This document shows positions 17,222-26,343 of a stretch of 64,000 bases of DNA, in pieces. Under the pieces are notes generated by a model. It did no database searches. It was not told the origin of the DNA and saw only the letters and a list, made by a program, of their open reading frames with translations. Both the position numbers and the translations under genes were made by a program. The number at the start of each line of letters is the position of its first letter. Positions within the stretch are counted from its first letter, which is position 1. Origin of the DNA: UBA1141 sp963665155 (GTDB lineage Bacteria > Chloroflexota > Dehalococcoidia > Lucifugimonadales > UBA3495); the NCBI GenBank assembly GCA_963665155.2, contig OY761986.2:2332351-2396350 (forward strand). Direction: 5' to 3'.

Positions 17222-18355
17222 TTATACAACTCCGGCTTTCTTGAGTTCCTCCAACCGCTCCTTGGTCAGTCCCAGCTCTCTAACGTATATATCCTCGTTG
17301 TGTTCACCAATGAGGGGCGCCCGGCGTCTTACTCTGATGGGCGTCTTGCTCATCCCGATGTAGGGTCCCATGTAATGAATAGGGACATCGAGTTCCGGGT
17401 GATACACCTCCACCCAGAACTCCCTAGCTTTCAATTGAGGGCTCTCCCAAATGTCCTGTACAGTGTTGCAAGGGGCTATAAGTATGCGGTCGGTTACCGC
17501 CCTCTCATAAAGCTCGGCTTTGGTCTTGGAGGCGAAGAAGTCGCCAGCGGACTTCTGCACGGCCTCAACATCTTTCATGCCGTCTTCCCCTTGGGCAGCC
17601 ACGGCAGCAGTATCCCAGTTGTACCAGTCCCGCTCTTTCATGAAGTCGGGGGCCATTCCTTCCTCATCCATCCATCGGACCAATGCCCTCATGGAGTTTC
17701 CGCCGAGGACTCCGCCAATGACAAGAGCGCTAATGTAGCCGTCGGTGCAAGGGTAGACCCCCCGGTATACGAGGAACCCCATCTTTCTGTAAGCGCCAGC
17801 CCTCTCTGCATTTATATCGTGAAGTGGGGGAAATGAGGTCGCGCCCATAAGGCACCAGATAATTGCCTCTTGCATGGAGACGTCCACTTGCTGGCCTGCT
17901 CCGGTTTTCTGGCACCGCCAGAAAGCGACCATTGCGCCTGCAGCGGCCTGCGCCCCAGCGTGAAGCTCGGCTTGTGGGAAGCTAATCCGGCTGAGGTCTT
18001 TATAGCCTATCCCCAGGTTGTCCATGTACCCTGGGGGAAAGGATTCCATGACAAAGTCGGCGGTGGCAGCCAGTTTCCTGAAGAGCTGCTGACCGTCCGG
18101 GCTTTCCAGATCTAAGGTGATCCCTCGTTTGTTGATACAGTAGGCATACCAGAAGAGACTGCGCTCGGGATGAACTTCGTCCTTGTAGAAGGGTCCCCGA
18201 AGTCTCGTAGCGCTGCCGCTAAGGGGCTCCACTTTTATGACATCCGCCCCCAGATCAGCCAACACTTTGCCGCTCCAGTTAAAGCCTCCTTCGGTCAAGT
18301 CCAATACCCGGTAAGGGCCCATGGCTGAATCTGTCTCCTCACTTTCCAGCGTCAT
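17222..18355 (-). CDS. CaiB/BaiF family CoA-transferase with internal deletion
   Basis: A 377-residue class III CoA-transferase, shorter than the 15904-17193 neighbour. The N-terminal CoA-binding region (RVLDLTEGGFNWSGKVLADL, INKRGITLDL) and the C-terminal end (RRRAPLIGEHNEDIYVRELG) are normal. Between YKDLSR (about residue 123) and ISFPQAELHAGAQAAAG the usual stretch of about 50 residues, containing the GQTGP segment, is missing in frame. The residue aligned by me with the catalytic Asp is Glu130. It may be inactive or have changed chemistry. Starts ATG 18355. The layout suggests a heteromeric pair with the next gene, which is inference. Confidence 0.8.
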   Translation of the reverse strand: MTLESEETDSAMGPYRVLDLTEGGFNWSGKVLADLGADVIKVEPLSGSATRLRGPFYKDEVHPERSLFWYAYCINKRGITLDLESPDGQQLFRKLAATADFVMESFPPGYMDNLGIGYKDLSRISFPQAELHAGAQAAAGAMVAFWRCQKTGAGQQVDVSMQEAIIWCLMGATSFPPLHDINAERAGAYRKMGFLVYRGVYPCTDGYISALVIGGVLGGNSMRALVRWMDEEGMAPDFMKERDWYNWDTAAVAAQGEDGMKDVEAVQKSAGDFFASKTKAELYERAVTDRILIAPCNTVQDIWESPQLKAREFWVEVYHPELDVPIHYMGPYIGMSKTPIRVRRRAPLIGEHNEDIYVRELGLTKERLEELKKAGVV

Positions 18356-18419
18356 GTCGCCCTCCTTCTGTTGGCATCCCTAAGATACCAGATTCCCGGA
18401 TTGCCCACCGCTGGATTTC

Positions 18420-18857
18420 CTAAACCCGGGTTTCGAGCTTGGCAGCGCATTCGGGGCAGACGGCCAGTTCCGGACTAACCAGTGACCTACAGTTGGGGCA
18501 GCTTCGCGGTCCCCCTTGTGGTTCACGCAAGGCGGCTCGACTCAACAGTACTTCTTGTTCGAGCATCCATTCCGGCGCTCCTGCATTCTCCTGGAACCGT
18601 TGGCGCAAGAGCGTAGCCGCTTGCAGGCGGTAGGCCATCAACTGTTCTTGGTACAAGTTCTCGGGGATTTTGCCCAGTTGGTACTCAAGTTGAAGGGTGC
18701 TAATGGCGTCGTAGACGGGCTCCAACTCCGGCGGAGCCGTAGCGGTTACGGCTGGCGATTCGTGAAAATCTACAACCCTTAACCGAGACTTGAGAAACGG
18801 GTAGGCCACGATCGCCAAGCTGAACAATGCTAGCACAGCGCCGACGATTAAAGTCAT
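18420..18857 (-). CDS. Membrane-anchored zinc-ribbon protein in the ccm block
   Basis: A 145-residue protein with an N-terminal membrane helix (MTLIVGAVLALFSLAIVAYPF), a helical middle (YDAISTLQLEYQLGKIPENLYQEQLMAYRL) and a C-terminal zinc ribbon CPNCRSLVSPELAVCPECAAKL with four Cys. It directly follows CcmF in transcription order. The helical middle resembles the short N-terminal module of CcmI-type proteins, so a part in cytochrome c maturation is plausible, but the zinc ribbon is not part of classical CcmI. Function is not assigned with certainty. Confidence 0.6.
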   Translation of the reverse strand: MTLIVGAVLALFSLAIVAYPFLKSRLRVVDFHESPAVTATAPPELEPVYDAISTLQLEYQLGKIPENLYQEQLMAYRLQAATLLRQRFQENAGAPEWMLEQEVLLSRAALREPQGGPRSCPNCRSLVSPELAVCPECAAKLETRV

Positions 18858-18881
18858 TATTTCGTCCCGGGGGACGAAAGC

Positions 18882-18910
18882 TATCAGCGGTCAGCAATCA
18901 GCCGTCAGCT
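18882..18910. repeat. TCAGC-type short tandem repeat
   Basis: TATCAGCGG, TCAGCAA, TCAGCCG and TCAGCT follow one another. It is the same kind of low-complexity block as at 9478-9532. Confidence 0.6.
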
Positions 18911-19008
18911 TCCGGTCCCTAAAATTTGTCTGATATTCTTTAAATTTCTATCTTTGACGCAAGGTTGACTTCAGGATGAATCGGTGTTCCACATTTGATA
19001 GCTGATAG

Positions 19009-21006
19009 CTACCCTACGTTTGGCCTAGGTCTAGCGGGGACTCGGCCGGGCGCTAGCACCGGTGCGGTCTGCCGGACCCGCTGGGGCCAAAGGGAGACCA
19101 CCGTGCCCAAGACCAGTACCGGTCCTGCTACCCACATCCACCACATGAGAGGGTTTACCAATATCCGGAAGCCCACGCTGCCGTCCTCCAGATTCTCGCT
19201 GGGCACCACGAATAGGTCTTCCACGGGTGTCGAACGGATAGCGGCTCTGGTCGATGCCATATTGAATGACGGGTAAAAGGACCGATTCGGTTCAATTGTA
19301 TCCAGCAAATTGCCGTCCCGGTAGACCTCTACGGTTGAAATGAAATCGGTTCGGTTGGACTTGGGAATCGCGGTGGTGCCCATGTAGCGAATTTCATAGT
19401 CCGCTACCGTCACTCGTTCCCCTGGCGCCAGCACAACGTCTCGTTGTGTGCTGAAAAATGTTGTGCCCACCACGCCCAAAGCGACCATGACAATCGATAA
19501 GTGCACGATGTATCCGCCGTACCTAGGCCGGTTGGCCGCTATCAGGCGGAGAAAGGCCAAGGGATAGATATCCCCAGACGATCTCTGGCGGGACCTTGTG
19601 CCCCGGTACCACTCCGTGAAAATGCCAGCGGTTACAGCAGCCGCCAGTCCGAATGCGATCAGCGCGTATTCCTGCCAAACGCCCATGGCAATAAGGATCA
19701 ACACTGTGGTGGCGGCGGCCATGCCCGGCGGAAGCAGCGCTTTACGCACGCTGGCCGGGGTAGCGCGGCGCCATGGTAACAAGGGGCCGACTCCCATCAG
19801 GAAGATCAATCCCAGCATCAGAGGGCCGTTAACCTGGTCGTAGAAGGGACGGGCCACAGTTAGTTCGACGCCGGTGAATAACTTGGATATCAGGGGATAC
19901 ACTGTCCCCCAGAGCGTCACGAAGGCGATGGCCAGCAGCAGTAGGTTGTTTACCAGGAAAGCCGCTTCCCGGGACAGCATCGAGTCCAGGTTTTGGGCAC
20001 TCTTGAGCAGAGGATAGCGCCAGAAAAATATGACGAAGGGCACCAGAATCCCCAGGCCAAGGAACAGCAGGAACACCCATCCCAGCGATGAACTACCGAA
20101 GGAGTGGACTGAAGGCACAGCGCCGCCCCGGTTCATGAACATTCCGTATAGCGCCAGTCCGAACGATATATTAATCAACACGATGTTCCACATCCGGAAC
20201 ATCCCTCGCCGTTTCTGCACCATTATGGAATGAACGAAGGCGGTCAGCCCCAGCCAGGGCATAAATGCGGCATTTTCCACAGGGTCCCAAAACCAGAAAC
20301 CACCCCAACCCAAAATCGTGTAGGCCCACCAAGACCCTAGCAGCAATCCAACGGCCAGGAGTCCCCAAGACACGATGCCCCAAACCCGGCCCGTATCCAC
20401 CCATTCGTCCCCCGTCTTGCCCCCAATGAGGGAACCCATGGCGAAGGCGAAGGGAATGGACGTAGCGATTAGCCCAGCCATCAGCGCTGGCGGGTGGAAG
20501 AACATGCCAAAGTGGGTCAGCAGAGGGTTTATACCGTCCCCATCCAGCGGCACAAACGGCAGCTTGTCGAAGGGATTGGCCATCACCGACGTCACCGACA
20601 GGAAGAAAGCCAGAATCACCATCAACACCGCTGCGGTGTAGGGCAGGGTGTCACGGACCTTTACCGGCGCCAGCCAAATGGCCAAGGCAGACATGACTGA
20701 AAGGCAGAAGGAGATGAACAGCAGTGAGCCTTCGTTGCCAGCGTAATACGCTACCCAGGTAAACCGGTCCGGCATGGCCAACTCGCTGTGAGCGGCCACG
20801 TAGGCGACCTCGAAGTCGTGGTTGATGAAGGACACGATCAGACTCAGCGTCGCCACCAAAAGCACTAGGACCAGCAGGTAAATGGCATTGCGTGAGCTGT
20901 CGACCAGAACGGTTGAGTCCCGCGTCTTGCCAACCACCGAGCCTATGGCAGCATAAGCTGCTAATGCCAGGGCTATCCAAAGAGAAATTGCGCCAAGATC
21001 AGCCAT
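19009..21006 (-). CDS. ccmF: Cytochrome c maturation haem lyase subunit CcmF
   Basis: A 665-residue integral membrane protein with about 14-15 helices. The haem-handling tryptophan-rich signature reads WWAYTILGWGGFWFWDPVENA, as in CcmF/CcsA proteins. Conserved His residues lie before (LLTHFGMFFHPPALMAG) and after it. It ligates haem b to apocytochrome c at the outer face of the membrane, with CcmH. The start overlaps the end of the ccmH gene by 8 bases, showing translational coupling. It serves the multihaem ActA and monohaem ActE encoded upstream on the same strand. CcmA, B, C and E are not in the window. Confidence 0.93.
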   Translation of the reverse strand: MADLGAISLWIALALAAYAAIGSVVGKTRDSTVLVDSSRNAIYLLVLVLLVATLSLIVSFINHDFEVAYVAAHSELAMPDRFTWVAYYAGNEGSLLFISFCLSVMSALAIWLAPVKVRDTLPYTAAVLMVILAFFLSVTSVMANPFDKLPFVPLDGDGINPLLTHFGMFFHPPALMAGLIATSIPFAFAMGSLIGGKTGDEWVDTGRVWGIVSWGLLAVGLLLGSWWAYTILGWGGFWFWDPVENAAFMPWLGLTAFVHSIMVQKRRGMFRMWNIVLINISFGLALYGMFMNRGGAVPSVHSFGSSSLGWVFLLFLGLGILVPFVIFFWRYPLLKSAQNLDSMLSREAAFLVNNLLLLAIAFVTLWGTVYPLISKLFTGVELTVARPFYDQVNGPLMLGLIFLMGVGPLLPWRRATPASVRKALLPPGMAAATTVLILIAMGVWQEYALIAFGLAAAVTAGIFTEWYRGTRSRQRSSGDIYPLAFLRLIAANRPRYGGYIVHLSIVMVALGVVGTTFFSTQRDVVLAPGERVTVADYEIRYMGTTAIPKSNRTDFISTVEVYRDGNLLDTIEPNRSFYPSFNMASTRAAIRSTPVEDLFVVPSENLEDGSVGFRILVNPLMWWMWVAGPVLVLGTVVSLWPQRVRQTAPVLAPGRVPARPRPNVG

Positions 21007-21661
21007 TTTGTTCTAAGTCATCCCCTCGGTTTGTTTCTTGCTCCCGGAGCTTATCTACGCCATTGTTGGCCTGGTTGGATGCACGGCCAGAATCATAGCT
21101 AGCAGCGCTGGGAGGGTGACCCGCGGGGCCACTATCCCCCGATAGGGCCAAATCCCGGTCCACCGCTTCCAGAAAGGGCTCTAAGTCGGCTTCTGTCGGG
21201 CTGGCTGTCGGTATGTTTGGTCCGGCAACCTGAGTGCTCCGTGAGGACATCGATTTAATGATCAGATAGGCTCCGGCCAGCGCCGCCAATACGCCGGCAA
21301 TTGGCAGAACCCAGACCAGCAGGTTGGCTCCTGATTTGGGAGGTGCCGCCAAAATACCCTGTCCGTAGCGGGCAACGAAAAAATCCAGAATTTCCTCCCT
21401 TGTGGCTCCGTTGCTCAGCATCTCCCGGACCACCGCTCTCATCTGCCGGGAGATTTCCACCTGAGCTTGGTCGATGGTTTCCGCCGGGCACACCGGGCAC
21501 ATTATTGACCGGTCGATGGACAGGGCTTCTTTTTGATCGTAGCCAGTTTGATCGTCGCCGGTCCCTTGGGCAAAGGCGATTCCGCCGGTGCCAGCTAGCG
21601 CAAAAAGCAACAGCAGTATACCAGTTAGTAGGGAGATTCTCTGGTGGGTGGAAATGTTCAT
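20999..21661 (-). CDS. ccmH: Cytochrome c maturation protein CcmH
   Basis: A 220-residue protein with a signal peptide (LLTGILLLLFALAGTGGIAFAQ), the redox motif SIMCPVCPAETI (CxxC; family usually reads RCPVCQ), the EEILDFFVARYGQGIL segment and a membrane helix (LLVWVLPIAGVLAALAGAYLII). It keeps apocytochrome thiols reduced and presents them to CcmF. A variable tail follows the helix, longer than in proteobacterial CcmH. Its end overlaps ccmF by 8 bases. Confident on family. Confidence 0.92.
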   Translation of the reverse strand: MNISTHQRISLLTGILLLLFALAGTGGIAFAQGTGDDQTGYDQKEALSIDRSIMCPVCPAETIDQAQVEISRQMRAVVREMLSNGATREEILDFFVARYGQGILAAPPKSGANLLVWVLPIAGVLAALAGAYLIIKSMSSRSTQVAGPNIPTASPTEADLEPFLEAVDRDLALSGDSGPAGHPPSAASYDSGRASNQANNGVDKLREQETNRGDDLEQNG

Positions 21662-21760
21662 CTGGTAGTAAGGGGATTATCTCCCCGGTATGCATACGGG
21701 AGCAATATCAGCCTGTTTGATTTTCTAATTTCCGATCACGGGCGGCCACCGCCGGGAAAG

Positions 21761-22090
21761 CTATCGTTCGGTGGCAACCAGGTTTGCCAATGACCGCAGG
21801 TCCGGGACTTGGAGGTCCGGCTGGCTTTCCACCAGCGGAGTCGCGGATCCGCGCTGCCGGTTGACCCAGACCGTTTTCCAACCCAAGGCGCTGGCCGGAG
21901 CAATGTCGTGGTACAGGCTCTGGGCAACATGCACATGCTGGGCCGGTTCCACATCCATAATACGCCGGGCGTGGTGAAAGTTCTCTTGGGACGGTTTGTA
22001 GGCCCCGATTTGCTGGGAGGTGATGACCCAATCGATCGGTTCATAAATTCTGAGCCAATTGCCCGCCCAAGATAAGCACCCGATCCCCAA
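21761..22090 (-). pseudogene. HAD-superfamily hydrolase, C-terminal remnant
   Basis: About 109 codons match only the second half of a haloacid-dehalogenase-type hydrolase: ITSQQIGAYKPSQENFHHAR (with the conserved Lys), VHVAQSLYHDIAPASALGWK (DxxxDI motif, but with AQ where GD is expected) and WVNRQRGSA. The N-terminal half with the nucleophilic Asp is missing, since the frame runs straight into the end of actE. It is most likely a truncated remnant placed between actE and ccmH. Confidence 0.6.
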
Positions 22091-22107
22091 GTTTCGGCGG
22101 AACTTGG

Positions 22108-22677
22108 CTACTTGGGCAGCGTACCTACGTAGTTGGAGATTGCCTCACGCTCCTCGGCGCTTAACAATTTGCCGAAGGGAGGCATCACCGAGTCGGGTCC
22201 AAATGGGCGATCAGTGGCCATTAGCAAACCTACGATGGACCCTGGAGTGTTATCGGTCAGGTCGGGAGGATTAATCAGAGGGGTGTACCCGTAGGTTTCT
22301 AGTCGCTTGACCACCTCTCCGTCGCCCTTGGCCCCGTCCCCGTGACACATGGCGCAATTGACCGCAAACAAGTGCTCGCCCGTGTTGAAAGCGGTGGACT
22401 TTGGCCCAGGAAAGAATGCTACCGCACTGGCAGGAGCGCTCAACCGGGGCGGCTCATGAGACTTGTAGGACTGTTGGTAGTGCATCTCGTAGAAGATGTC
22501 CACCGGATAGGTGCCCGAGGTGCAGCTAATGGCTGCCAGGCTCCCCAATAGAATCAATCCGAGCAGATATACCCTGAAATTTCCGGGCACTGTAATGTTG
22601 AAACGAGAGTTTACTTTGAAACCGGGGTTAACTGCTCCGTTTGTTTGCCCGGTGATATGTAGCAAGTTATTAATCAT
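22108..22677 (-). CDS. actE: Alternative complex III subunit ActE, monohaem cytochrome c lipoprotein
   Basis: A 189-residue exported cytochrome. A lipobox-like LAAISC follows a hydrophobic segment, suggesting lipid anchoring at the outer face. One haem motif CAMCHGDG is present, and the sixth ligand may be the Met of DSVMPPFG. The DIFYEMHYQQSYKSHEPPRL segment is the typical ActE N-terminal motif. ActE takes electrons from the complex to a soluble carrier or oxidase. It follows actD with a short gap. A long polar N terminus before the hydrophobic segment leaves the start uncertain. Confidence 0.87.
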   Translation of the reverse strand: MINNLLHITGQTNGAVNPGFKVNSRFNITVPGNFRVYLLGLILLGSLAAISCTSGTYPVDIFYEMHYQQSYKSHEPPRLSAPASAVAFFPGPKSTAFNTGEHLFAVNCAMCHGDGAKGDGEVVKRLETYGYTPLINPPDLTDNTPGSIVGLLMATDRPFGPDSVMPPFGKLLSAEEREAISNYVGTLPK

Positions 22678-22703
22678 GTTGTTAATCGTTTAGACCAGGA
22701 ACC

Positions 22704-23213
22704 CTAGTTCTCCCTAACTACGTCAACGGCCCCCGCTTGCGTAAATATGCCCGATATTTCCGTGTGTTTTTCCTCGTCGGCATTTACCAGAACGCCGATG
22801 TAGCCCTCTGTAATCCGGGTGTCGTACAGCCCTAATTTTAGCTTGGGAAGTCGCGACTCAAATATTATGCCCAGCACGGTAAATATGATGGCCCCCAGCA
22901 TGGTCGTCTCGTAGGTTATGACAGCCATGGGAGGCAGTGACAATATCGGCTTGCCGCCCTGGGTCAATGGGTAAGCCAACTGGGTCATGGACGTAAGTAG
23001 TATCCCGGCCGTTAATCCCACCAAGGCGCCTAGGAAAGGAAAGACGTAAAGCCGATGGTGTTCTTCGCGCTCTCCGAACGCACCTTCCGGATAAGGAGCA
23101 TCGGTCAAGAAATCGTAATCGTCTTCGGATATGTTGGCCCGTTTTAAAGCATCCCCAGCTTCAGCGGCGTAGTTGGGATCTTCGAATAGGCCCAAAATTG
23201 GCAGTCTTGCCAT
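22704..23213 (-). CDS. actD: Alternative complex III subunit ActD (DUF3341)
   Basis: A protein of about 169 residues with two membrane helices (FLGALVGLTAGILLTSM and TTMLGAIIFTVLGIIF) after a soluble N-terminal part beginning MARLPILGLFEDPNYAAEA, the hallmark of DUF3341/ActD. The ATG at 23213 with AGGGGG four bases upstream is preferred to GTG 23234. ActD is a structural membrane subunit of alternative complex III beside ActC. The gene lies between actC and actE as usual. Confidence 0.88.
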   Translation of the reverse strand: MARLPILGLFEDPNYAAEAGDALKRANISEDDYDFLTDAPYPEGAFGEREEHHRLYVFPFLGALVGLTAGILLTSMTQLAYPLTQGGKPILSLPPMAVITYETTMLGAIIFTVLGIIFESRLPKLKLGLYDTRITEGYIGVLVNADEEKHTEISGIFTQAGAVDVVREN

Positions 23214-23305
23214 GGTTCCCCCTCTAACCCTCACGGTCCCCAGTTCCGCACACTATGGCACAAAACGATGAGCCGTAAGTTTAAGTGATTGCTCTGTCTA
23301 AATTG

Positions 23306-24697
23306 CTAGTCTTCTCTGAAAACTGCCGGCACAGTCCGGCGTCCCACTTGAATCTCGGTCTTGAGTATGTCGCCCTCTTTGATGTCATACAGAGGTATCA
23401 ATGGCACCACTCGACTGATTAACAGCATCAGCATTGTTACCATGGCGAAGGTACCCGCAATGATCACAATTTCGATACTGCTGGGAGCATAGGTGTGCCA
23501 GTCGAATGTAAACACCTGTTTCTGGGCCAGCCCTGGGACGATGATTAGGAACCGTTCCAACCACATGCCAATGTTCACTGCGATACAGGCGGTGGACATG
23601 ATCCAAAGGTTACGCCGGAAGGTGCGAGGCAACCACAAGGCAACAGGCAGGAAGTAGGTCAGACCTACGAAGAATATCATCCATAGGTTCCAAGGTGCTT
23701 GTGTGAACTGGAAGTTACGAACGGCAATTTCGTCTACCTCCCGTCCGTAGAAACCGAAGATGACTTCCATCACGAAAAAGTAAAACCAACCCGTGGCTAC
23801 TACAATCAAAAGCCTGCCCAGAGCGTCAATGTGCTCCAAGCGAATGTAATCCTGCCAACTGTAAACCCACCGCAGCAGTATCAGGACGAAAACAACGGCG
23901 GACACTCCCGAGTGCACTGCGCCAACGACGAAGTATGGAGCGAAGATAGTCGAGTGCCAAGACTTGACCGCAACGGCCATACCGAAGTCCCAGGAGACTA
24001 TGCTGTGGACCGAAACGAAAACCGGGAGAATTAGGGCCGACAGCAGTACCCCGGCGATTATCTGCAGCTTCCACTGGCGGGGGTTACCCTGCCAGCCCAT
24101 GGCCAACAGACCGTAGATGCGGTGGCTCATCCCGGTGGTGCGGTCCCGTAGTACCGCAAAGTCGGGGAGGAGCGCGATCATAACGAATAGTATGCTGGAA
24201 GTAAGGTAGGTGAAAATTGCGCTTGGGTCCCAAACCAGTGGAGACCGAATGTTGGGCCACACGCCTCTGGCGAAGTCGTAAGGCACGAAGGGCAGCGTGT
24301 AAACCCAGTAAACGAGACGCCATGGACGACCGCTGTGGATCAACGGCATAAGCACCGCTGTCATTAGCGAGAACACCGTAAGAATCTCGGCGGCTCTTGT
24401 CGCTGGCCGTCTCCATTCGGCTTTGGAAAGCCTTAAAATGGCCGAGAGCATCACCCCGGCATGGCTGATGCCAATCCAGAACACGAAATTGGTTATGAAG
24501 AAGCCCCACATGACAGGCCGGTTGAGGCCGGTAACGCCTAGCCCCTTATTGAACATCAAACCGGCAGCGCTCATTGCGCCCAAGACGACTATGGCCAATA
24601 TAGCAATGGTTATCCAGAACCACTTAGGCGAATGTAAAATCGACTTAAGCAGGTCTGCATTAACTTGTCTTGCCGGTAGGACTCTACCTTCCTGCAT
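23306..24697 (-). CDS. actC: Alternative complex III subunit ActC (NrfD-like quinol-binding)
   Basis: A 463-residue NrfD/PsrC-type membrane protein with about 10 helices. The segment GLNRPVMWGFFITNFVFWIG followed by HAGVMLSAILRL is the ActC signature, where menaquinol is oxidised. The C-terminal YDIKEGDILKTEIQVG tail is cytosolic. ATG 24697 has GGAG six bases upstream. A REP-like element lies between this gene and the preceding NrfD-like gene, so expression may be split at that point. Family call is firm. Confidence 0.9.
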   Translation of the reverse strand: MQEGRVLPARQVNADLLKSILHSPKWFWITIAILAIVVLGAMSAAGLMFNKGLGVTGLNRPVMWGFFITNFVFWIGISHAGVMLSAILRLSKAEWRRPATRAAEILTVFSLMTAVLMPLIHSGRPWRLVYWVYTLPFVPYDFARGVWPNIRSPLVWDPSAIFTYLTSSILFVMIALLPDFAVLRDRTTGMSHRIYGLLAMGWQGNPRQWKLQIIAGVLLSALILPVFVSVHSIVSWDFGMAVAVKSWHSTIFAPYFVVGAVHSGVSAVVFVLILLRWVYSWQDYIRLEHIDALGRLLIVVATGWFYFFVMEVIFGFYGREVDEIAVRNFQFTQAPWNLWMIFFVGLTYFLPVALWLPRTFRRNLWIMSTACIAVNIGMWLERFLIIVPGLAQKQVFTFDWHTYAPSSIEIVIIAGTFAMVTMLMLLISRVVPLIPLYDIKEGDILKTEIQVGRRTVPAVFRED

Positions 24698-24724
24698 CGA
24701 AGCTCCTAAGAAATCGTTGCCATC

Positions 24725-24783
24725 GGTGGTTCGGCAAGCTCACCACGAGCGAGCAACCCACCGTTCATCCTGAGCTTGTCGAA
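24725..24783. repeat. Single REP-like inverted repeat inside the act operon
   Basis: GGTGGTTCGGCAAGCTCACC and CATCCTGAGCTTGTCGAA form an inverted pair, a variant of the arms of the 83-bp repeat at 11936-12461. It lies between the two NrfD-like genes and may affect mRNA stability. Confidence 0.7.
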
Positions 24784-24831
24784 ATATTTGCTCCGACTTG
24801 CTCAAAAATTCACGTGAATTTGAAAAACCGG

Positions 24832-26253
24832 TTATTCAGGTTTAGCTAGAATCAGGTACTCGCCCTTAATCAAGGTACCCATCTTCTGGTATTTGGCTCC
24901 TTCCTTGATCTCCCAGACTGACAGGATCGGAACTATCTTGGTGGCGAGCAGATAGATGAATATTGCCCCACCAATTCCTCCGATTACCATGAAAACGTCA
25001 AACACGTCTGGGTATGTAGGTCCGGGTACTCTCGCCAGACCAACGTTGAATATTTCCTGGCCGTCGGCTGCATTGAATGAGCCAACAAACATCCTGATGT
25101 TAAATATGAAGGCACCACCCAGGGCCGACAAACCGGCCAAGGCTGGCCCCCATGCTGACTTACGCACAGGGTTCCACAAAAGTATCAAGAATGGGACTGC
25201 GAAGCTAAAGAATAGATTGGCGACAAAAGCTCCACCGTAAGACTCGATGAACAGGTACTTGATAATGTTCTGTTCCACTTCCAAGCGACCGAACCAGAAC
25301 GTGATGAAGAAAGCGAAGGTGTGGTACACCCACAGTAGAGTCAGGCCCAAGACAATCTTGCTAGCCGACCAAAACGGGGATATCCCGATGTATTCACCGT
25401 AACCGCCCCAGCGGCGAAGGATGAACAGAATTATTAGGATTGCGCCCAAAGATGATTGGAGACTGGTCAAAGTGTAAAGCGGCGGGAGGATCGAGTCCTT
25501 CCAGCCCGGTACTAGACTCATGGCATAGTCGGAAACGATGACGAATTGAACAAAAATCAGGAGCATGAAATAGAAACCGCCCAAGATCGCCAGACCAGCT
25601 TTTTGGGTGTTCCACTGACGTTTGGTCCCGTACCAACGACCCGCCAACAACCCATAAATCTTGGCGCGAAAACCGGTTGCAGTTAGCCTGCATTCAGCCA
25701 AATCTGGTAATGCTGAAAGCCATAGAATGCCCAAACCGCAAATGGTCAAGAACACCAAGCCCAGTATGTCCCAGGCTATAGGTGCGCCAATGGGCACCTC
25801 AAACCAAATCGTCCTCCGGATTTCCATGGATTCGGAACCGACAACGAATTCGGCGTTGTTGATATCAGGCATCACAAAGAGCAGCGGAATCAACATTAAC
25901 GTGGAGAATATACCGAGCACTGCGAACATTTCCGAGATTCGAGAGAGGGGTCTACGCCAGTGGCTCTTGGTAAGACGGAAAGCCACTGCCGCCAACGGAG
26001 CTCCTCCGGCAACCATGAATATCATGGAGAAAATGGCAGCATAGTAGCCCCAGGCCGCATAGTTATCGAAACCGTCGTCCACCGCCCGGGCGATGAACCC
26101 GATAATACCCAGGATAAACAAAACACCCGTAGCGGTCATGACCAGAGGGAATATCCTACGTGTGGCGGCCATTTTGGCGGCCACGTCCCGGGTCATGGCT
26201 TCGGGGGACGGGAAGACCCACATTCCTGCGTATTTATTTTCGCTAGCTGCCAA
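24832..26253 (-). CDS. actF: Alternative complex III subunit ActF-like (second NrfD-like protein)
   Basis: A 473-residue integral membrane protein with about 10 helices of NrfD/ActF type, including HWRRPLSRISEMFAVLGIFS and the C-terminal ATKIVPILSVWEIKEGAKYQ tail. It is clearly a paralogue of ActC (both keep the WRRP and IYGLLA segments). In most alternative complex III operons actF follows actE; here it precedes actC. The start is TTG 26253 after AAGG. Assignment to ActF rather than a second ActC is by elimination. Confidence 0.8.
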   Translation of the reverse strand: MAASENKYAGMWVFPSPEAMTRDVAAKMAATRRIFPLVMTATGVLFILGIIGFIARAVDDGFDNYAAWGYYAAIFSMIFMVAGGAPLAAVAFRLTKSHWRRPLSRISEMFAVLGIFSTLMLIPLLFVMPDINNAEFVVGSESMEIRRTIWFEVPIGAPIAWDILGLVFLTICGLGILWLSALPDLAECRLTATGFRAKIYGLLAGRWYGTKRQWNTQKAGLAILGGFYFMLLIFVQFVIVSDYAMSLVPGWKDSILPPLYTLTSLQSSLGAILIILFILRRWGGYGEYIGISPFWSASKIVLGLTLLWVYHTFAFFITFWFGRLEVEQNIIKYLFIESYGGAFVANLFFSFAVPFLILLWNPVRKSAWGPALAGLSALGGAFIFNIRMFVGSFNAADGQEIFNVGLARVPGPTYPDVFDVFMVIGGIGGAIFIYLLATKIVPILSVWEIKEGAKYQKMGTLIKGEYLILAKPE

Positions 26254-26343
26254 GTGTTTAACCTTCTTCTGCCTATGGTCTTAGGAGATCGCCCAAAGTT
26301 GTTGATTCAAGGTTATTGGTTCAAAGATCGGTTGTTTCTAAGC

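Noticed and set aside
17027..17836. 269-residue plus-strand ORF over the CoA-transferase genes
   Set aside because: It spans the end of one and the start of another conserved gene in antisense and has no recognisable domain.
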